From Panacagrimonas perspica (GTDB lineage: Bacteria; Pseudomonadota; Gammaproteobacteria; Nevskiales; Nevskiaceae): a DNA stretch of 64,000 nucleotides. The DNA lies in the NCBI RefSeq assembly GCF_004364935.1, contig NZ_SOBT01000008.1, forward strand, positions 310,001 through 374,000. Direction: 5' to 3'. The notes beneath the pieces are model-generated. The model saw only the letters and a list, made by a program, of their open reading frames with translations, was not told where the DNA came from and made no database searches. Positions 54,221-63,919 of this stretch are shown here, in pieces (the first letter of the stretch is position 1; the number at the start of each line of letters is the position of its first letter). The position numbers and the translations under genes were made by a program.

Positions 54221-54584
54221 GTCGATGAAGCTCCCTGTAGAACTGGATGCGCTATTTGCGGTGCCGTCCGCCCGCGCCTTGGGCGGGAGGTCCGGGTTTG
54301 TTCTTGGGTCGCACACACCGCGTCAACGCGGGAGCTGCCTGGAAACGAGGCCGAGTTTAGATGAGAAATATTCGCGTTTGCAACGAGTGCCTGGAGAATT
54401 CGTGGCACCGGTGCCCCCTCGGACTGCAACAGGAGGGGCGGCCGATCGGGGCGGTGTTCGCCGCATCGGCCGGCGCGGCCCGTTCCTCCGCACGAACTTG
54501 TCGCCTGCGCTGCCCGCCGCAGTCGTTCTCGGAAGCGTGAATTTCCGTCGGGGGCCTGTTGTAAATTGCGTCGTCCTCTTCAGG

Positions 54585-54944
54585 ATGACGCGCGTGCCCA
54601 GCAAGCCCATCACTGCCGCAGATGCCTATCCGCTGATCTTCGCGGTGATCAGACGCATCCCGCGCGGCAAGGTCGCGAGCTACGCCCAGATTGCCTACGC
54701 GGCCGGTCTGCCGGGCCGCGCGCGCATGGTCGGTCGTGCGCTGGCCGATGCCGGCGGTGCCGGGCCAAAGCTGCCCTGGCATCGCGTGATCAACGCGCAG
54801 GGCCGCATCGCGCTGCCGCGGTCGAGCGAAGCCTATGTCGAACAGAAGTCGCGGCTGATCGCCGAGGGTGTGCTGTTCGAAGGTGATCGCGTCAGCTTCA
54901 CGCGCTACGGCTGGAAGCGCGGCAGCGCGCCGGTGCTGGATTGA
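54585..54944 (+). CDS. Alkyltransferase-like (ATL) DNA-damage protein
   Basis: The 119-residue protein matches the DNA-binding domain of O6-alkylguanine DNA alkyltransferases (GKVASYAQIAYAAGLPGRAR, VGRALADAG). The active-site motif PCHRV is PW65HRV here, so the reactive Cys is replaced by Trp. That is the defining trait of ATL proteins, which bind O6-alkylguanine without repairing it and hand the lesion to nucleotide excision repair. The start at 54585 is the best choice; longer in-frame extensions overlap the receptor promoter region. It is a single gene. Confidence 0.92.
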   Translation: MTRVPSKPITAADAYPLIFAVIRRIPRGKVASYAQIAYAAGLPGRARMVGRALADAGGAGPKLPWHRVINAQGRIALPRSSEAYVEQKSRLIAEGVLFEGDRVSFTRYGWKRGSAPVLD

Positions 54945-54952
54945 TCCCGACC

Positions 54953-55018
54953 GTAGCCCGGACGAAGTCCGGGGTTACGTCACCTGGATAGCGATACCCC
55001 GGACTTCGTCCGGGCTAC
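54953..55018. repeat. Family-A paired-hairpin repeat
   Basis: A full element between the convergent ATL and M13 peptidase genes. Confidence 0.95.
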
Positions 55019-55033
55019 GAGCGGCGCGTTGCC

Positions 55034-57115
55034 TCACCAGATCTTGATGCGCGACTCCGGCGTGGAATACAGGCCTTGTCCCGGCTGCACCGAGAACGCG
55101 TCCTGGAACGCCGGCACGTTCACCACCACGCCGTTGCAGCGGTATTCGCTGGGTGCGTGGGGATCCGTCTTGAGGCGGTTGAGCAGGTTCTCCTCGCGAT
55201 AGAGCCGGCGCCAGGCCTGCGCCCATCCGAGGAAGAAACGCTGATCAGCGGAAAGATCGTCGATCACCGGACCCGGCTTGCCTTCGAGCGAGAGACGGTA
55301 CGCGCGATACGCGATGCTCAGGCCTCCGAGGTCGGCGATGTTCTCGCCCAGCGTGAACTTGCCGTTCACGTGATAGCCCTTCACCGGTTCGTAGGCGTCG
55401 TACTGCGCGGCCAGGCGCGCGCCCAGCGCATCGAAGCGCTTGCGATCCTCGGCGGTCCACCACATGCGCAGGTTGCCGTCGCCGTCGTACTGCGAACCCT
55501 TGTCGTCGAAGCCGTGGCTGATCTCGTGTCCGATCACCGCGCCGATGGCGCCGTAGTTCACCGCGTCTTCGGCCTTCACGTCGAAGAACGGCGGCTGCAG
55601 GATCGCGGCGGGGAACACGATCTCGTTCATCTCGCCGTTGTAGTAGGCATTCACCGTCTGCGGTGTCATGCCCCATTCCTCGCGATCGATCGGCTGGCCG
55701 AGCTTGGCCATCTCGCGGTCGTATTCGAACTCCGCCGCGCGGCGCTGGTTGGCCAGCGCTTCGCCGGGAACGACCTGCAGATTCGTGTAGTCGCGCCAGC
55801 GGTTGGGGTACCCGATCTTGGTGTTGAACTTGGCGAGCTTCTCGCGCGCCGCCTTCTTGGTCTCGGCGCTCATCCATTCCAGTTCGTCGATCGACTGGCC
55901 GTAGGCGTGCAGCAGGTTCTTGACCAGCGCTTCCATGCGCTGCTTGTTCTCGGCCGGGAAGTGGCGTGCGACATAGACCTGTCCCACCGCCTCGCCGAGC
56001 GCGCCCTCGATGACGCGGACGCCGCGTTTCCAGCGCGGCTGGTTCTCCTCGATGCCGTTGAGCGTGCGTCCGTAGAACGCGAAGTTCTCGTCGACATAGG
56101 CGCGCGGCAGCAGCGGTGCGCGCGAGGCGAGCACCTGCCATTTCAGATACGTCTTCCAATTGGCCAGCGGCTCCGACTTGAGCAGCTTGCCCAGCTCGGT
56201 GACGTAGCTCGGCTGGCTGATCAGCACCTGGTCGAGCTTGGCGAAGCCCACAGCATCGAGATAACGCGGCCAGTCGATCTGCGGCGCCAGCTTGGGCAGC
56301 GCGGCCGGCGCATAGGGGTTGTAGCGCTTGACCGGATCGCGCAGTTCGACCTTGTCCCACTGCGCCTTCGCAAGCCGGGTCTCCAGTGCCAGCACGACGG
56401 CGGCGATCTGCTTGGGGTCCTTCGAGCCGGTGAGCTGCGACATGCGCTCGACGTGCAGCCGGAACGCTTCGCGCAGCTTGCGGAATTTCTCGTCGTCGAT
56501 CAGGTAGAAGTCGCGATTGGGCAGCGAAAGGCCGCCCTGCGTGAAGTCGCCGGCATAGCGCGTGGCGTCCTTGGCGTCCTGGTGCACGTACGCCGCAAGA
56601 GGGACGTCGATGCCGGCGCGTGCCAGCCGCGCCATCAGCAGCGGCAGGTCGGCGCGCTTCTGCAGCGCATCTATGATGGCCAGCTCTTCCTGCACCGGTG
56701 CGAGACCCAGTTCATCGATGCGCGCCTCGTCCATGAAGCTCGCATAGGTGTCGCCGACTTTCTGCTCGACGCTGCCGGCGGCCTTCTGCTTGCTGGTCGA
56801 CAGCTCTTCGATGATCACGCGCAACTGTGCCTCGGCGCCGTCCGAGAGCGCCGTGAACGAGCCGTAGTTCGACTTGTCCGCGGGAATCTTCGTATTGGCG
56901 AGCCAGGTGCCGTTGGTGGCGCGGTACAGGTCGTCCTGCGGCTTGGCCTGCGCATCGAAGTTGGCCGTCTCGATACCCGAAGCCATCAGCTCGACGTTGC
57001 GTGCCGGCTCCTCGGGCACCGCGGGCGGCGCTGGAATCGTGTCGGCCTCCGGGCTGCTGGCGCAGGCGGCGAGCAGGCAGAGAGGGGCGAACATCAGGAC
57101 GAATGGGGACTTCAA
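55034..57115 (-). CDS. M13-family zinc metallopeptidase (PepO/neprilysin-like) lipoprotein
   Basis: The best start is TTG at 57115, five bases after GGAGA, giving 693 residues and a lipoprotein signal (MFAPLCLLAAC, lipobox Cys about residue 18). Zinc site HEISH in VIGHEISHGFDDKGSQ and third ligand in GENIADLGG are intact, and NAYYN corresponds to the substrate-binding NAYY of M13 enzymes. It should be a periplasmic or surface oligopeptidase anchored by lipid. Family length is about 650-750, so it is complete. A rare TTG start suggests modest translation. Confidence 0.93.
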   Translation of the reverse strand: MKSPFVLMFAPLCLLAACASSPEADTIPAPPAVPEEPARNVELMASGIETANFDAQAKPQDDLYRATNGTWLANTKIPADKSNYGSFTALSDGAEAQLRVIIEELSTSKQKAAGSVEQKVGDTYASFMDEARIDELGLAPVQEELAIIDALQKRADLPLLMARLARAGIDVPLAAYVHQDAKDATRYAGDFTQGGLSLPNRDFYLIDDEKFRKLREAFRLHVERMSQLTGSKDPKQIAAVVLALETRLAKAQWDKVELRDPVKRYNPYAPAALPKLAPQIDWPRYLDAVGFAKLDQVLISQPSYVTELGKLLKSEPLANWKTYLKWQVLASRAPLLPRAYVDENFAFYGRTLNGIEENQPRWKRGVRVIEGALGEAVGQVYVARHFPAENKQRMEALVKNLLHAYGQSIDELEWMSAETKKAAREKLAKFNTKIGYPNRWRDYTNLQVVPGEALANQRRAAEFEYDREMAKLGQPIDREEWGMTPQTVNAYYNGEMNEIVFPAAILQPPFFDVKAEDAVNYGAIGAVIGHEISHGFDDKGSQYDGDGNLRMWWTAEDRKRFDALGARLAAQYDAYEPVKGYHVNGKFTLGENIADLGGLSIAYRAYRLSLEGKPGPVIDDLSADQRFFLGWAQAWRRLYREENLLNRLKTDPHAPSEYRCNGVVVNVPAFQDAFSVQPGQGLYSTPESRIKIW

Positions 57116-57167
57116 GGCAATCTCCGCGGGATCATCGTTGTCCCGACTGGTTCGACGAGGCAAAAGT

Positions 57168-57707
57168 TCAAGACGCGTTGCGTCCTGCGAAGTAGAGGGC
57201 GATGAAGACGCGCGGATCGATCAGCACGCCGCGTGCCGCCTGCTGCTCCAGCCAGGTTTCGACCTCGGCCAGTGGCACCACATGGACCGTGATGTTCTCG
57301 CCTTCGACGCCGCCGCCCTCGCTGGCGCGACGCAGCCCGAAGACCTGCACGAAGTAGCCGATCTCGTCGGTCATGCCGGCCGCGACCGGGCCATGGCACA
57401 GCGCGCGCGTCGACGTGCCGACGAAGCCCGTCTCCTCCTCGAGTTCGCGCAGCGCCGAGGTTTCCGCCGATTCGCCCTCGGTGGTTTCGCCGTCGCCGAT
57501 GATGCCTGCGGGCAGCTCGATCACGCGCTGGTGCAGCGGTACGCGGTACTGCTCCACGAGGACCAGTTCGCGCGCGTCGGTGACGGCGACGATGAAGCCG
57601 GCGCCGCTGGCGCGCTGGCGGCTGACGTACTCCCAGCGACCGTCGCGCTGCAGCTTGAGGAACTTGCCATCGTGCAGGGTGTGCACAGCGTCGGTGGGCG
57701 TGGTCAT
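57168..57707 (-). CDS. Nudix hydrolase, ADP-ribose pyrophosphatase-like
   Basis: The 179-residue product has a complete Nudix box: G-x5-E-x7-R-E-L-x-E-E-x-G, seen as GETTEGE...RELEEETGF (about residues 72-95). The preceding EQYRVPLHQRVIELPAG is typical of ADP-ribose pyrophosphatases (NudF type), which split ADP-ribose to AMP and ribose-5-phosphate. It is cytoplasmic. It lies 52 bp upstream of the M13 gene on the same strand and may share its promoter. Other nucleoside diphosphate sugars are possible substrates. Confidence 0.9.
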   Translation of the reverse strand: MTTPTDAVHTLHDGKFLKLQRDGRWEYVSRQRASGAGFIVAVTDARELVLVEQYRVPLHQRVIELPAGIIGDGETTEGESAETSALRELEEETGFVGTSTRALCHGPVAAGMTDEIGYFVQVFGLRRASEGGGVEGENITVHVVPLAEVETWLEQQAARGVLIDPRVFIALYFAGRNAS

Positions 57708-57846
57708 GCGCAATCTTCGGGCGGGTCGGGGTTCGAGTATCGCGCGCCCGAACCATCGCGCGAAATCGGTGGCCCGCAGACAGGGTCGATCTGACGGAGC
57801 GGATGCGCCGTGGCATGCTCGTCGCCGAGGAATGCCACGGGTCGTC

Positions 57847-60729
57847 ATGCGCCAGTCATCCAACCAGACGCCGCCCACTTCCGAGGGCGCGCCGCGCGCC
57901 GCGGCATCGGGCGCCGTTCCCGCTCGCCATCCCGACAATGAAGCGCAGCGCATCGCGGCGCTGAATCAGTTCGGCGTGCTCGACACCCTGCCGGAGCAGT
58001 CCTATCAGGACATCGTGAAGCTGGCGTCGATGATCTGCGATGTGCCCATCGCGCTGATCAGCCTGATCGACAGCGATCGTCAATGGTTCAAGGCCCGGCA
58101 AGGTCTCGAAGCCGAGCAGACGCCGCGCGAACTGGCGTTCTGCGCCCACGCGATCCTGGAGCCGGGCGAACTGTTCCAGGTACGCGACGCGACCCGCGAC
58201 GCCCGCTTCTCCACGAATCCGCTGGTCACCGGTGCGCCCGACATCCGTTTCTACGCCGGCGTGCCGCTGGTGACACACGACGGCTATGCGCTCGGGACCT
58301 TGTGCGCCATCGATCGGCGGCCGCGGGTGTTGAGCGCCGCGCAGGCGGACGGACTGCGTGCGCTGGCGCGTCAGGTGATGGAACTGCTGAGCCTGCGCCG
58401 CGCCCTCGGCGAACTGAGCCAGACGCGCACGGGCCTGGCGCAGAGCGAGCTCCGCTTCGGCGCGATCGTGGGCAATCTGCCCGGCTTCGTCTTCCGCGCC
58501 GAGGTGAACCGGCCGTGGCGGGTCCACTACGCCAGTGCCGGCGTCGAATCGCTGACCGGTTACCCGCCGGAATTCTTCACGGTCGATACGCGAGGATGGC
58601 AGGAGTTGATGCTCGTCGAGGACATCGATCGGACGGAAGCCGAGCTGGCCGCTCAGGCGGCACAGAACCTTCCTCTGCGCAGCGAGTACCGCATCCGCCG
58701 GCGTGACGGTCATGTGCTGTGGGTCGAGGGCCGTGCGGCTCACCCGTATCGTGACGACGCCGGCGTGCTGATGTTCGACGGCATGGTGATGGACATCGAT
58801 GCGCCGCGCCGTGCGCGCGAAGCATTGATCCAGAGCGAGCATCGCTTCCGCTTCCTCGCGCAGTCGGTGCCGGAAGTGATCTGGACCAGTGGCCCCGACG
58901 GCCGCTTCGATTTCGTCAGCGATCGCGTGCGCACGCAGCACGGGTTCGAGCCGGCCGCCCTGATCGGCCATACCTGGCGCGGCGCCGTGCATCCCGACGA
59001 CGTCGAGCATGCAACCGAGGCCTGGGAGCACTGCCGTCTCACCGGAGATCCGTTCGAGGTGCAGATGCGCCTGCGCGCGGCCGACGGCAGCTATCGCGGA
59101 TACCAGTGCCGCGCCGTTGCGCTGAAGGACGCGGACGGGCGGCCGCTGAAGTGGTTCGGCTCGAATACCGATATCGAGGACACGCTGCACGCCAAATATC
59201 AGGCCGAGGCGGCGGCGCGGGCACGCAGCGTGTTCCTGTCCACGATGAGCCACGAGATCCGCACGCCGATGAATGCGGTGCTCGGCTTCGCGGGTCTCCT
59301 CAACGACACCACGTTGACGGCGCAGCAGCGGGATTTCGTGCAGGCGATCCGGACCAGTGGCGATCATCTGCTCGGGCTGATCAACGACGTGCTCGATTAC
59401 TCGAAGATCGAGTCCGGCGGCTTGCGGCTCGAGCTTGCGCCCTTCGACGTGCGCCGTCTGGTGGAAACCGCGCTGGATCTGGTGAGCCACCAGGCGCAGG
59501 CCAAGAACCTCGAACTGGTCTTCACGGTGGCGCCCAGCGTTCCCGACACGTCCCGTGGCGATGCCGCGCGCGTGCGCCAGGTGCTGGTGAACCTGCTGGG
59601 CAACGCGGTGAAGTTCACACAGGCGGGCGAGGTGAGCGTCCACCTCGATGCGGTGCCGCTCGCCGACGGGCGCACGGAATTTCGCTACGAGGTGCGTGAT
59701 ACCGGCATCGGAATCTCGCCGGAAGCGCAGGAGCGCCTGTTCGTCGAGTTCAGTCAGGCCGAGGCCGACACGGGCCGCCGTTTCGGAGGTACCGGCCTGG
59801 GTCTGGCGATCAGCAAGCGCATCGTCGAGGCGCATGAAGGACGCATCGAAGTGCAGAGCGAAGCCGGGCGCGGCAGCCTGTTCCGTGTATGCATTCCCTC
59901 CAGCGCCGGCACGCAACCGCAAGCCGCGTTGCCGCAGACGCTGCGCGGACGGCGCGTGCTGATCGTCGACGACAATGCGGCGCAGATCGCCGCGATGGCG
60001 GACCTGGTCCGTGAATGGGGCCTCGAGCCGGTGTGTGAGCGCGACCCGCAGCGGGCTCTCGAACGGATGGAGAAGGGCGAGCGCTGCGAACTCGCGATCA
60101 TCGATCAGGCCATGCCCTCGCTCGATGGGGGAGAGCTCTCGCGCCGGCTGCGCGCCAGCGGCGACCTTCCGATCATCCTGCTCTCGACGTTGGGCGCCGA
60201 ACGGCCGCAGGGCGTCGCGTTCGCCGCCGTGATGTCGAAGCCGGTGCGGCGCTCGCGTCTGCACGGCGCGCTGGTGCAGGCGCTACAGTCGCGCCCGGCG
60301 GAGGTCCCCGTCGAGGCCAGCCGGCCCGGGCCGGCGGTGGTGGCGCCGTTGTCGATCCTGCTCGCAGAAGACAATCTGACGAATCAGAAGCTGGCCGGCC
60401 TGCTGCTGCGCAGGCTCGGCTATCCGTCGATCGATATCGCCGATGACGGCGAAAAAGCGCTCGCGGCGGTCGTTGCGAAGCCCTACGACGTGGTGTTGAT
60501 GGATCTCGAGATGCCGGGGCTCGACGGCATCGAGGCGACACGGCGCATCCGTGCCCAAGTACCTGCGGAGCGTCAACCCTTGATCATTGCCATGACTGCG
60601 AACGTTCTCGCGGAAGACCGCGAGCGCTGCCGCGCTGCCGGCATGGACGACTATGTCGCCAAGCCGATCGATCCCGAGCAGCTTGCCGGCGCACTGCGCC
60701 GTGCGGCCTCGCGTACCCGGGCTCACTGA
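57847..60729 (+). CDS. Cytoplasmic GAF-PAS-PAS hybrid histidine kinase with two receivers
   Basis: About 960 residues without a membrane segment. Order: GAF (about 45-185), PAS (about 205-325), PAS/PAC (about 330-455), HisKA with phospho-acceptor H469 in MSHEIRTPMN, HATPase (DTGIGIS, GGTGLGLAIS), a first receiver with D753 (IIDQAMP) and a second with D886 (LMDLEMPGLDG). Both receivers keep the Asp. There is no Hpt domain, so a separate phosphotransfer partner or output must exist. A start at 57832 is also possible. Signal unknown; a cytosolic small molecule or redox cue bound by GAF/PAS is likely. It ends 2 bp before rlmJ. Confidence 0.92.
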   Translation: MRQSSNQTPPTSEGAPRAAASGAVPARHPDNEAQRIAALNQFGVLDTLPEQSYQDIVKLASMICDVPIALISLIDSDRQWFKARQGLEAEQTPRELAFCAHAILEPGELFQVRDATRDARFSTNPLVTGAPDIRFYAGVPLVTHDGYALGTLCAIDRRPRVLSAAQADGLRALARQVMELLSLRRALGELSQTRTGLAQSELRFGAIVGNLPGFVFRAEVNRPWRVHYASAGVESLTGYPPEFFTVDTRGWQELMLVEDIDRTEAELAAQAAQNLPLRSEYRIRRRDGHVLWVEGRAAHPYRDDAGVLMFDGMVMDIDAPRRAREALIQSEHRFRFLAQSVPEVIWTSGPDGRFDFVSDRVRTQHGFEPAALIGHTWRGAVHPDDVEHATEAWEHCRLTGDPFEVQMRLRAADGSYRGYQCRAVALKDADGRPLKWFGSNTDIEDTLHAKYQAEAAARARSVFLSTMSHEIRTPMNAVLGFAGLLNDTTLTAQQRDFVQAIRTSGDHLLGLINDVLDYSKIESGGLRLELAPFDVRRLVETALDLVSHQAQAKNLELVFTVAPSVPDTSRGDAARVRQVLVNLLGNAVKFTQAGEVSVHLDAVPLADGRTEFRYEVRDTGIGISPEAQERLFVEFSQAEADTGRRFGGTGLGLAISKRIVEAHEGRIEVQSEAGRGSLFRVCIPSSAGTQPQAALPQTLRGRRVLIVDDNAAQIAAMADLVREWGLEPVCERDPQRALERMEKGERCELAIIDQAMPSLDGGELSRRLRASGDLPIILLSTLGAERPQGVAFAAVMSKPVRRSRLHGALVQALQSRPAEVPVEASRPGPAVVAPLSILLAEDNLTNQKLAGLLLRRLGYPSIDIADDGEKALAAVVAKPYDVVLMDLEMPGLDGIEATRRIRAQVPAERQPLIIAMTANVLAEDRERCRAAGMDDYVAKPIDPEQLAGALRRAASRTRAH

Positions 60730-60731
60730 CC

Positions 60732-61577
60732 ATGCATTACCGTCACGCATTCCACGCCGGGAATTTCGCCGATGTGCTCAAGCACGTCCTGCTGATCGGA
60801 CTGCTCGAGTCGCTCGGCCGCAAGGACAAGCCCTGGTGCTTCCTGGATACGCACGCGGGTGCAGGCCAGTACGACCTCGCGTCGGAGAGCGCCGACAGCA
60901 CCGGCGAATGGCGCGAAGGCATCGGGCGTCTGCAGCGCGCGCCGGACATGCCGGCGATGGTGACCCGCTATCTCGATCTGGTGGCGTGGCCCGACCAGGG
61001 TCCCGCAGCGCGGGCACTCAAGCACAGTCGCGTGTATCCCGGCTCGCCGATGTTCGCGGCCAAGCTGGCGCGCCCTGGCGACCGGATCGTCTGCTGCGAG
61101 GCGGCTCCGGCGATCGCGGCGCAGTTGCGTGCGTACGTTCCCGAGGCGCAGGTCCACGTGCGCAACGGGTACGAGGCCCATGGCCTGCTGCCGCCGCGGG
61201 AAAAGCGCGGGCTCGTGCTGGTCGATCCGCCGTTCGAGGCGCGCGATGAGTTCGATGTCGCCAGCAGCTTTCTCGTACAGGCCGTCGAGCGCTTCACCAA
61301 CGGGGTGTATGCCTTCTGGTATCCGTTGAAGAACCGGCATGACGTCGAGCGGTTCGTCCGGCGCACGCGACGTGATACCGCCTGTCCGTCGTTGTCCTGC
61401 ACGCTGGAGAATGGCGCGCCGGGAGAAGGGCAGATGCGCAGTTGCGGCCTGTTGATCCTCAATCCGCCGTTCGGGTTCGCGGAGGAGGCCCGCACCGTGC
61501 TGGCGTGGCTGGCGCCGCGACTGGCGCAAGGGCCGCGGCCGGTCTGGACGGTCGAAGCCGCGGGCGTGGAGAAGTAG
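60732..61577 (+). CDS. rlmJ: 23S rRNA (adenine-2030-N6)-methyltransferase RlmJ
   Basis: The 281-residue protein starts MHYRHAFHAGNFADVLKHVL, the diagnostic RlmJ N terminus. The SAM-binding LDTHAGAGQYDL and the catalytic DPPF of LVDPPFE are present. It methylates N6 of A2030 in 23S rRNA. It starts 2 bp after the histidine kinase stop, so the two are probably translated from one message, an unusual pairing with no evident logic. Confidence 0.95.
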   Translation: MHYRHAFHAGNFADVLKHVLLIGLLESLGRKDKPWCFLDTHAGAGQYDLASESADSTGEWREGIGRLQRAPDMPAMVTRYLDLVAWPDQGPAARALKHSRVYPGSPMFAAKLARPGDRIVCCEAAPAIAAQLRAYVPEAQVHVRNGYEAHGLLPPREKRGLVLVDPPFEARDEFDVASSFLVQAVERFTNGVYAFWYPLKNRHDVERFVRRTRRDTACPSLSCTLENGAPGEGQMRSCGLLILNPPFGFAEEARTVLAWLAPRLAQGPRPVWTVEAAGVEK

Positions 61578-61803
61578 CGGTCAGCGGGCAGGGCGCGGTC
61601 GGGATACCGAGCCACGCTGCGCGGAGGGCTCTACGTCGTTCCGCTGGGGAGGCAAACGACGAGCGCGGTTCGCGCTTGCGTCCGAGCCTGGGTTGACGGC
61701 CGCCCGTCGACGCGGACGACCGATGGCACCGCGGATCAGGCGCCCCGCGCGGAATCGCGACCTCTTGCCTCGAAGCGCCCTCTCACCGAACAAATTGAAG
61801 GCA

Positions 61804-61835
61804 CAAAAAAAGAGCCGCGCTTTCGCGCGGCTCTT
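61804..61835 (-). terminator. Intrinsic terminator of the OmpA-family gene
   Basis: On the minus strand AAGAGCCGCGC-GAAA-GCGCGGCTCTT is followed by TTTTT, an 11-bp stem with a stable GAAA tetraloop, 27 bp past the stop at 61862. The complementary strand also ends in a short T-containing run and may weakly terminate rlmJ. Confidence 0.92.
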
Positions 61836-61861
61836 GTTACGACTTGGTGGGAATCCGCGCC

Positions 61862-63172
61862 TTACGGCGTGGGTTCCGCAGCCGGTGCAGCGTCAGCGGC
61901 CGGAGCGGCATCGGCCGCCGGGGCAGCTTCAGCAGCCGGAGCAGCTTCCGCGGCAGGAGCCGGAGCAACTTCGGTCGAACCACCGGTGATCTTCAACTCC
62001 ACGCGACGGTTGAGCTCACGCCCTTCGTCGGTCTCGTTGTCGGCCACAGGCTGGCTTTCGCCGTAACCCGCCGAGGTCATGCGGCCCGCATCGACGCCCT
62101 TGCCCACCAGGTACTGGAGGACCGAGGCAGCGCGACGCTCAGACAGCTTCTGGTTGTACTCGTCGCTGCCGCGAGCGTCGGTGTGTCCACCGACTTCCAC
62201 GGTCACCGTCGGGGCACTGGCCATCGCATCGCTGACGCCGTCCAGAATCGTCTTGGCGTTCGTCGTCAGGCGCGACTTGTCGTACTCGAAGTTGACGCCG
62301 CGCAGCACGATCTTGTCGCCTGCGGCGCAACCTTCAAGCGTGACCGGCTGGCCCGGCTCAGGCGTCTTGCACTGCTTCTTGGGCAGCGGGCAACCGACTT
62401 CGTTGACCGGTTCGCCAGCAGGCGTACCCGGGCACTGGTCGAGATCGTCCGTCACGCCATCGCCATCGCTGTCGACCGGAGCAGCCGCCGGCACGACCTC
62501 GACCGGAGCAGGCTCTGCGGCCGGCGGCGGTGCCGGATTGGCACCGATCGGGACCAGGAAGCCGATATTGGCGACGACATCGCCGAAATCGTCCTCGTCG
62601 ACGCCACCCAGGCCCGGCTTGTCGTGGAAGTCCATGCGATACAGCGCTTCCGCACGGATCGAACCATTGTTGAGCCAGGCGAACGGACCGTACAGGAAGC
62701 CCAGACCGGCGCTGCCGAAGATCGTGTCGTAGTTCTGCTGGAAGTCCGAGACGTTGATGCTCGGGTGATTCTTCACGTCGCCGTAGTGAGCGCCGACGAT
62801 GCCGTAGATGTTCTGCGTCACGGAACCCGAGAACGGGAACACGAGACCCGAAACACCGACGCTCATCGTTTCCAGCGAGTCGACGCCGTTCAGGATGTGG
62901 TGTTCCTGATAGAAGCCGCTGATTTCAGCGCTGAAGAACGAAGAAAACTGCTTGCCGAGGGTGAGGCCACCGCCCCATCCATCGTCCGTCTGGCGCTGAT
63001 GGTCTTCCCAGACGTGGGAGCCGAGCACCGAGAAGTAGAAGCGATCGTTGATCGCGGGGTTCGCGCGTCCACGGTCGGGGCCGGAATCCGCAGCGCCGCC
63101 CGCATCCTGCGCGGAAACCGAAACAGCGGTCATGGCAGCGAGCACAGCGCTCGCAAGAGCAACTCTTTTCAT
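61862..63172 (-). CDS. OmpA-family outer-membrane protein with Ala/Pro tail
   Basis: The 436-residue product has a signal peptide (ALASAVLAAMTAVSVSAQ), an eight-stranded barrel-type N-terminal half, a calcium-binding thrombospondin-3-like linker (DSDGDGVTDDLDQCPGTPAG), a Cys-rich spacer and an OmpA peptidoglycan-binding domain (GHTDARGSDEYNQKLSERRA, NRRVELKITGGS). The end is a low-complexity run of A-A-P-A-A-E/D units (about 30 residues), unusual after an OmpA domain. It links outer membrane to peptidoglycan. GGAGGGGAG before the ATG and a strong terminator suggest high expression. Confidence 0.93.
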   Translation of the reverse strand: MKRVALASAVLAAMTAVSVSAQDAGGAADSGPDRGRANPAINDRFYFSVLGSHVWEDHQRQTDDGWGGGLTLGKQFSSFFSAEISGFYQEHHILNGVDSLETMSVGVSGLVFPFSGSVTQNIYGIVGAHYGDVKNHPSINVSDFQQNYDTIFGSAGLGFLYGPFAWLNNGSIRAEALYRMDFHDKPGLGGVDEDDFGDVVANIGFLVPIGANPAPPPAAEPAPVEVVPAAAPVDSDGDGVTDDLDQCPGTPAGEPVNEVGCPLPKKQCKTPEPGQPVTLEGCAAGDKIVLRGVNFEYDKSRLTTNAKTILDGVSDAMASAPTVTVEVGGHTDARGSDEYNQKLSERRAASVLQYLVGKGVDAGRMTSAGYGESQPVADNETDEGRELNRRVELKITGGSTEVAPAPAAEAAPAAEAAPAADAAPAADAAPAAEPTP

Positions 63173-63352
63173 TGACTCCCCTCCTGAGACTAATTAGCCG
63201 AAATAGTTTATGTGCGTGACCGGCACAGGGATTATAGGTGCAGACCCTGTGTCGTTGCTTCCGAAAATCGTTGGGGCGATCCCGCTCCCTCCGATGTGAT
63301 CTACAAGCTTCGGGCCTCTCTTTTACGAACTGGTGTCACTCGCAGGTGAATG

Positions 63353-63480
63353 TCAGGGGCCCTCCATCGGTGTTGCTGCCGCGGTCTCCTCGGACAGTGG
63401 CGTCACGGTGGTCGAGCCACCGGTGATCTGGGAGTGCACGCGATGACGATACGCGTGGACGTTGTCGTTCTTGTTGATGA
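63353..63480 (-). pseudogene. Remnant of an OmpA-domain C terminus
   Basis: An ORF fragment on the minus strand reads NKNDNVHAYRHRVHSQITGG then STTVTPLSEETAAATPMEG. It aligns with the OmpA-family gene just downstream (NETDEGRELNRRVELKITGG, STEVAPAPAAEAAP): shared N-x-x-D, R-x-R-V, ITGGST-x-V-x-P and an Ala/Thr-rich tail. No N-terminal part is present, so this is a broken partial duplicate. Apart from it, the 63173-63919 gap holds the promoters of ompA-like and prfB genes and nothing else I can identify. Confidence 0.6.
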
Positions 63481-63919
63481 TCGGGAAATGCCATGAAGCC
63501 CCGGCGCTCGTCGCGCCGCAGAGGCGCGCGGCAATGTGTAGGGAGGAATCCAATTCGAAAGGGGCGTTCACGTGGCCGCTATGCAGACCGGCCATACCGA
63601 GGGCGGAACGCGCAAGGGGTTCGTGGAAAAATCAATTGCCTCCTCTGCCAGAACCGGGCGAGCCGGGTTGGCAACGAGCAGCACGCTCGCGAAGGCAGTG
63701 ACTCTGTTCAGCACTCCATCCCCTAACACCAGGCTTTCAAAGCCTGCATCGGTTTATCCGGGCGAGCGGGTCCATCCTCGCGCGCCTTGTTTGTCCCGGA
63801 TTTTTAGCATGCGGCCGAACGCCTTACAACCTGCCCGAGGGGCTGTCCCGAGCGGTTTCGTGTCGACGTCCGCGAAGTGCTGGCTATACTTCCCGCCCGA
63901 TTTTTCCGGCACCGGTTAC

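Noticed and set aside
54357-54378. Possible Fur box (ATGAGAAATATTCGCG region) before the iron receptor
   Set aside because: Only about nine of fifteen core positions agree with the usual TGATAAT-n-ATTATCA form and symmetry is poor. Iron regulation is likely on other grounds, but this site is not convincing.
57116-57163. ATG at 57163 as start of the M13 peptidase
   Set aside because: It would put 16 charged residues before the lipoprotein signal. The TTG at 57115 has GGAGA at the right distance and gives a proper signal peptide.
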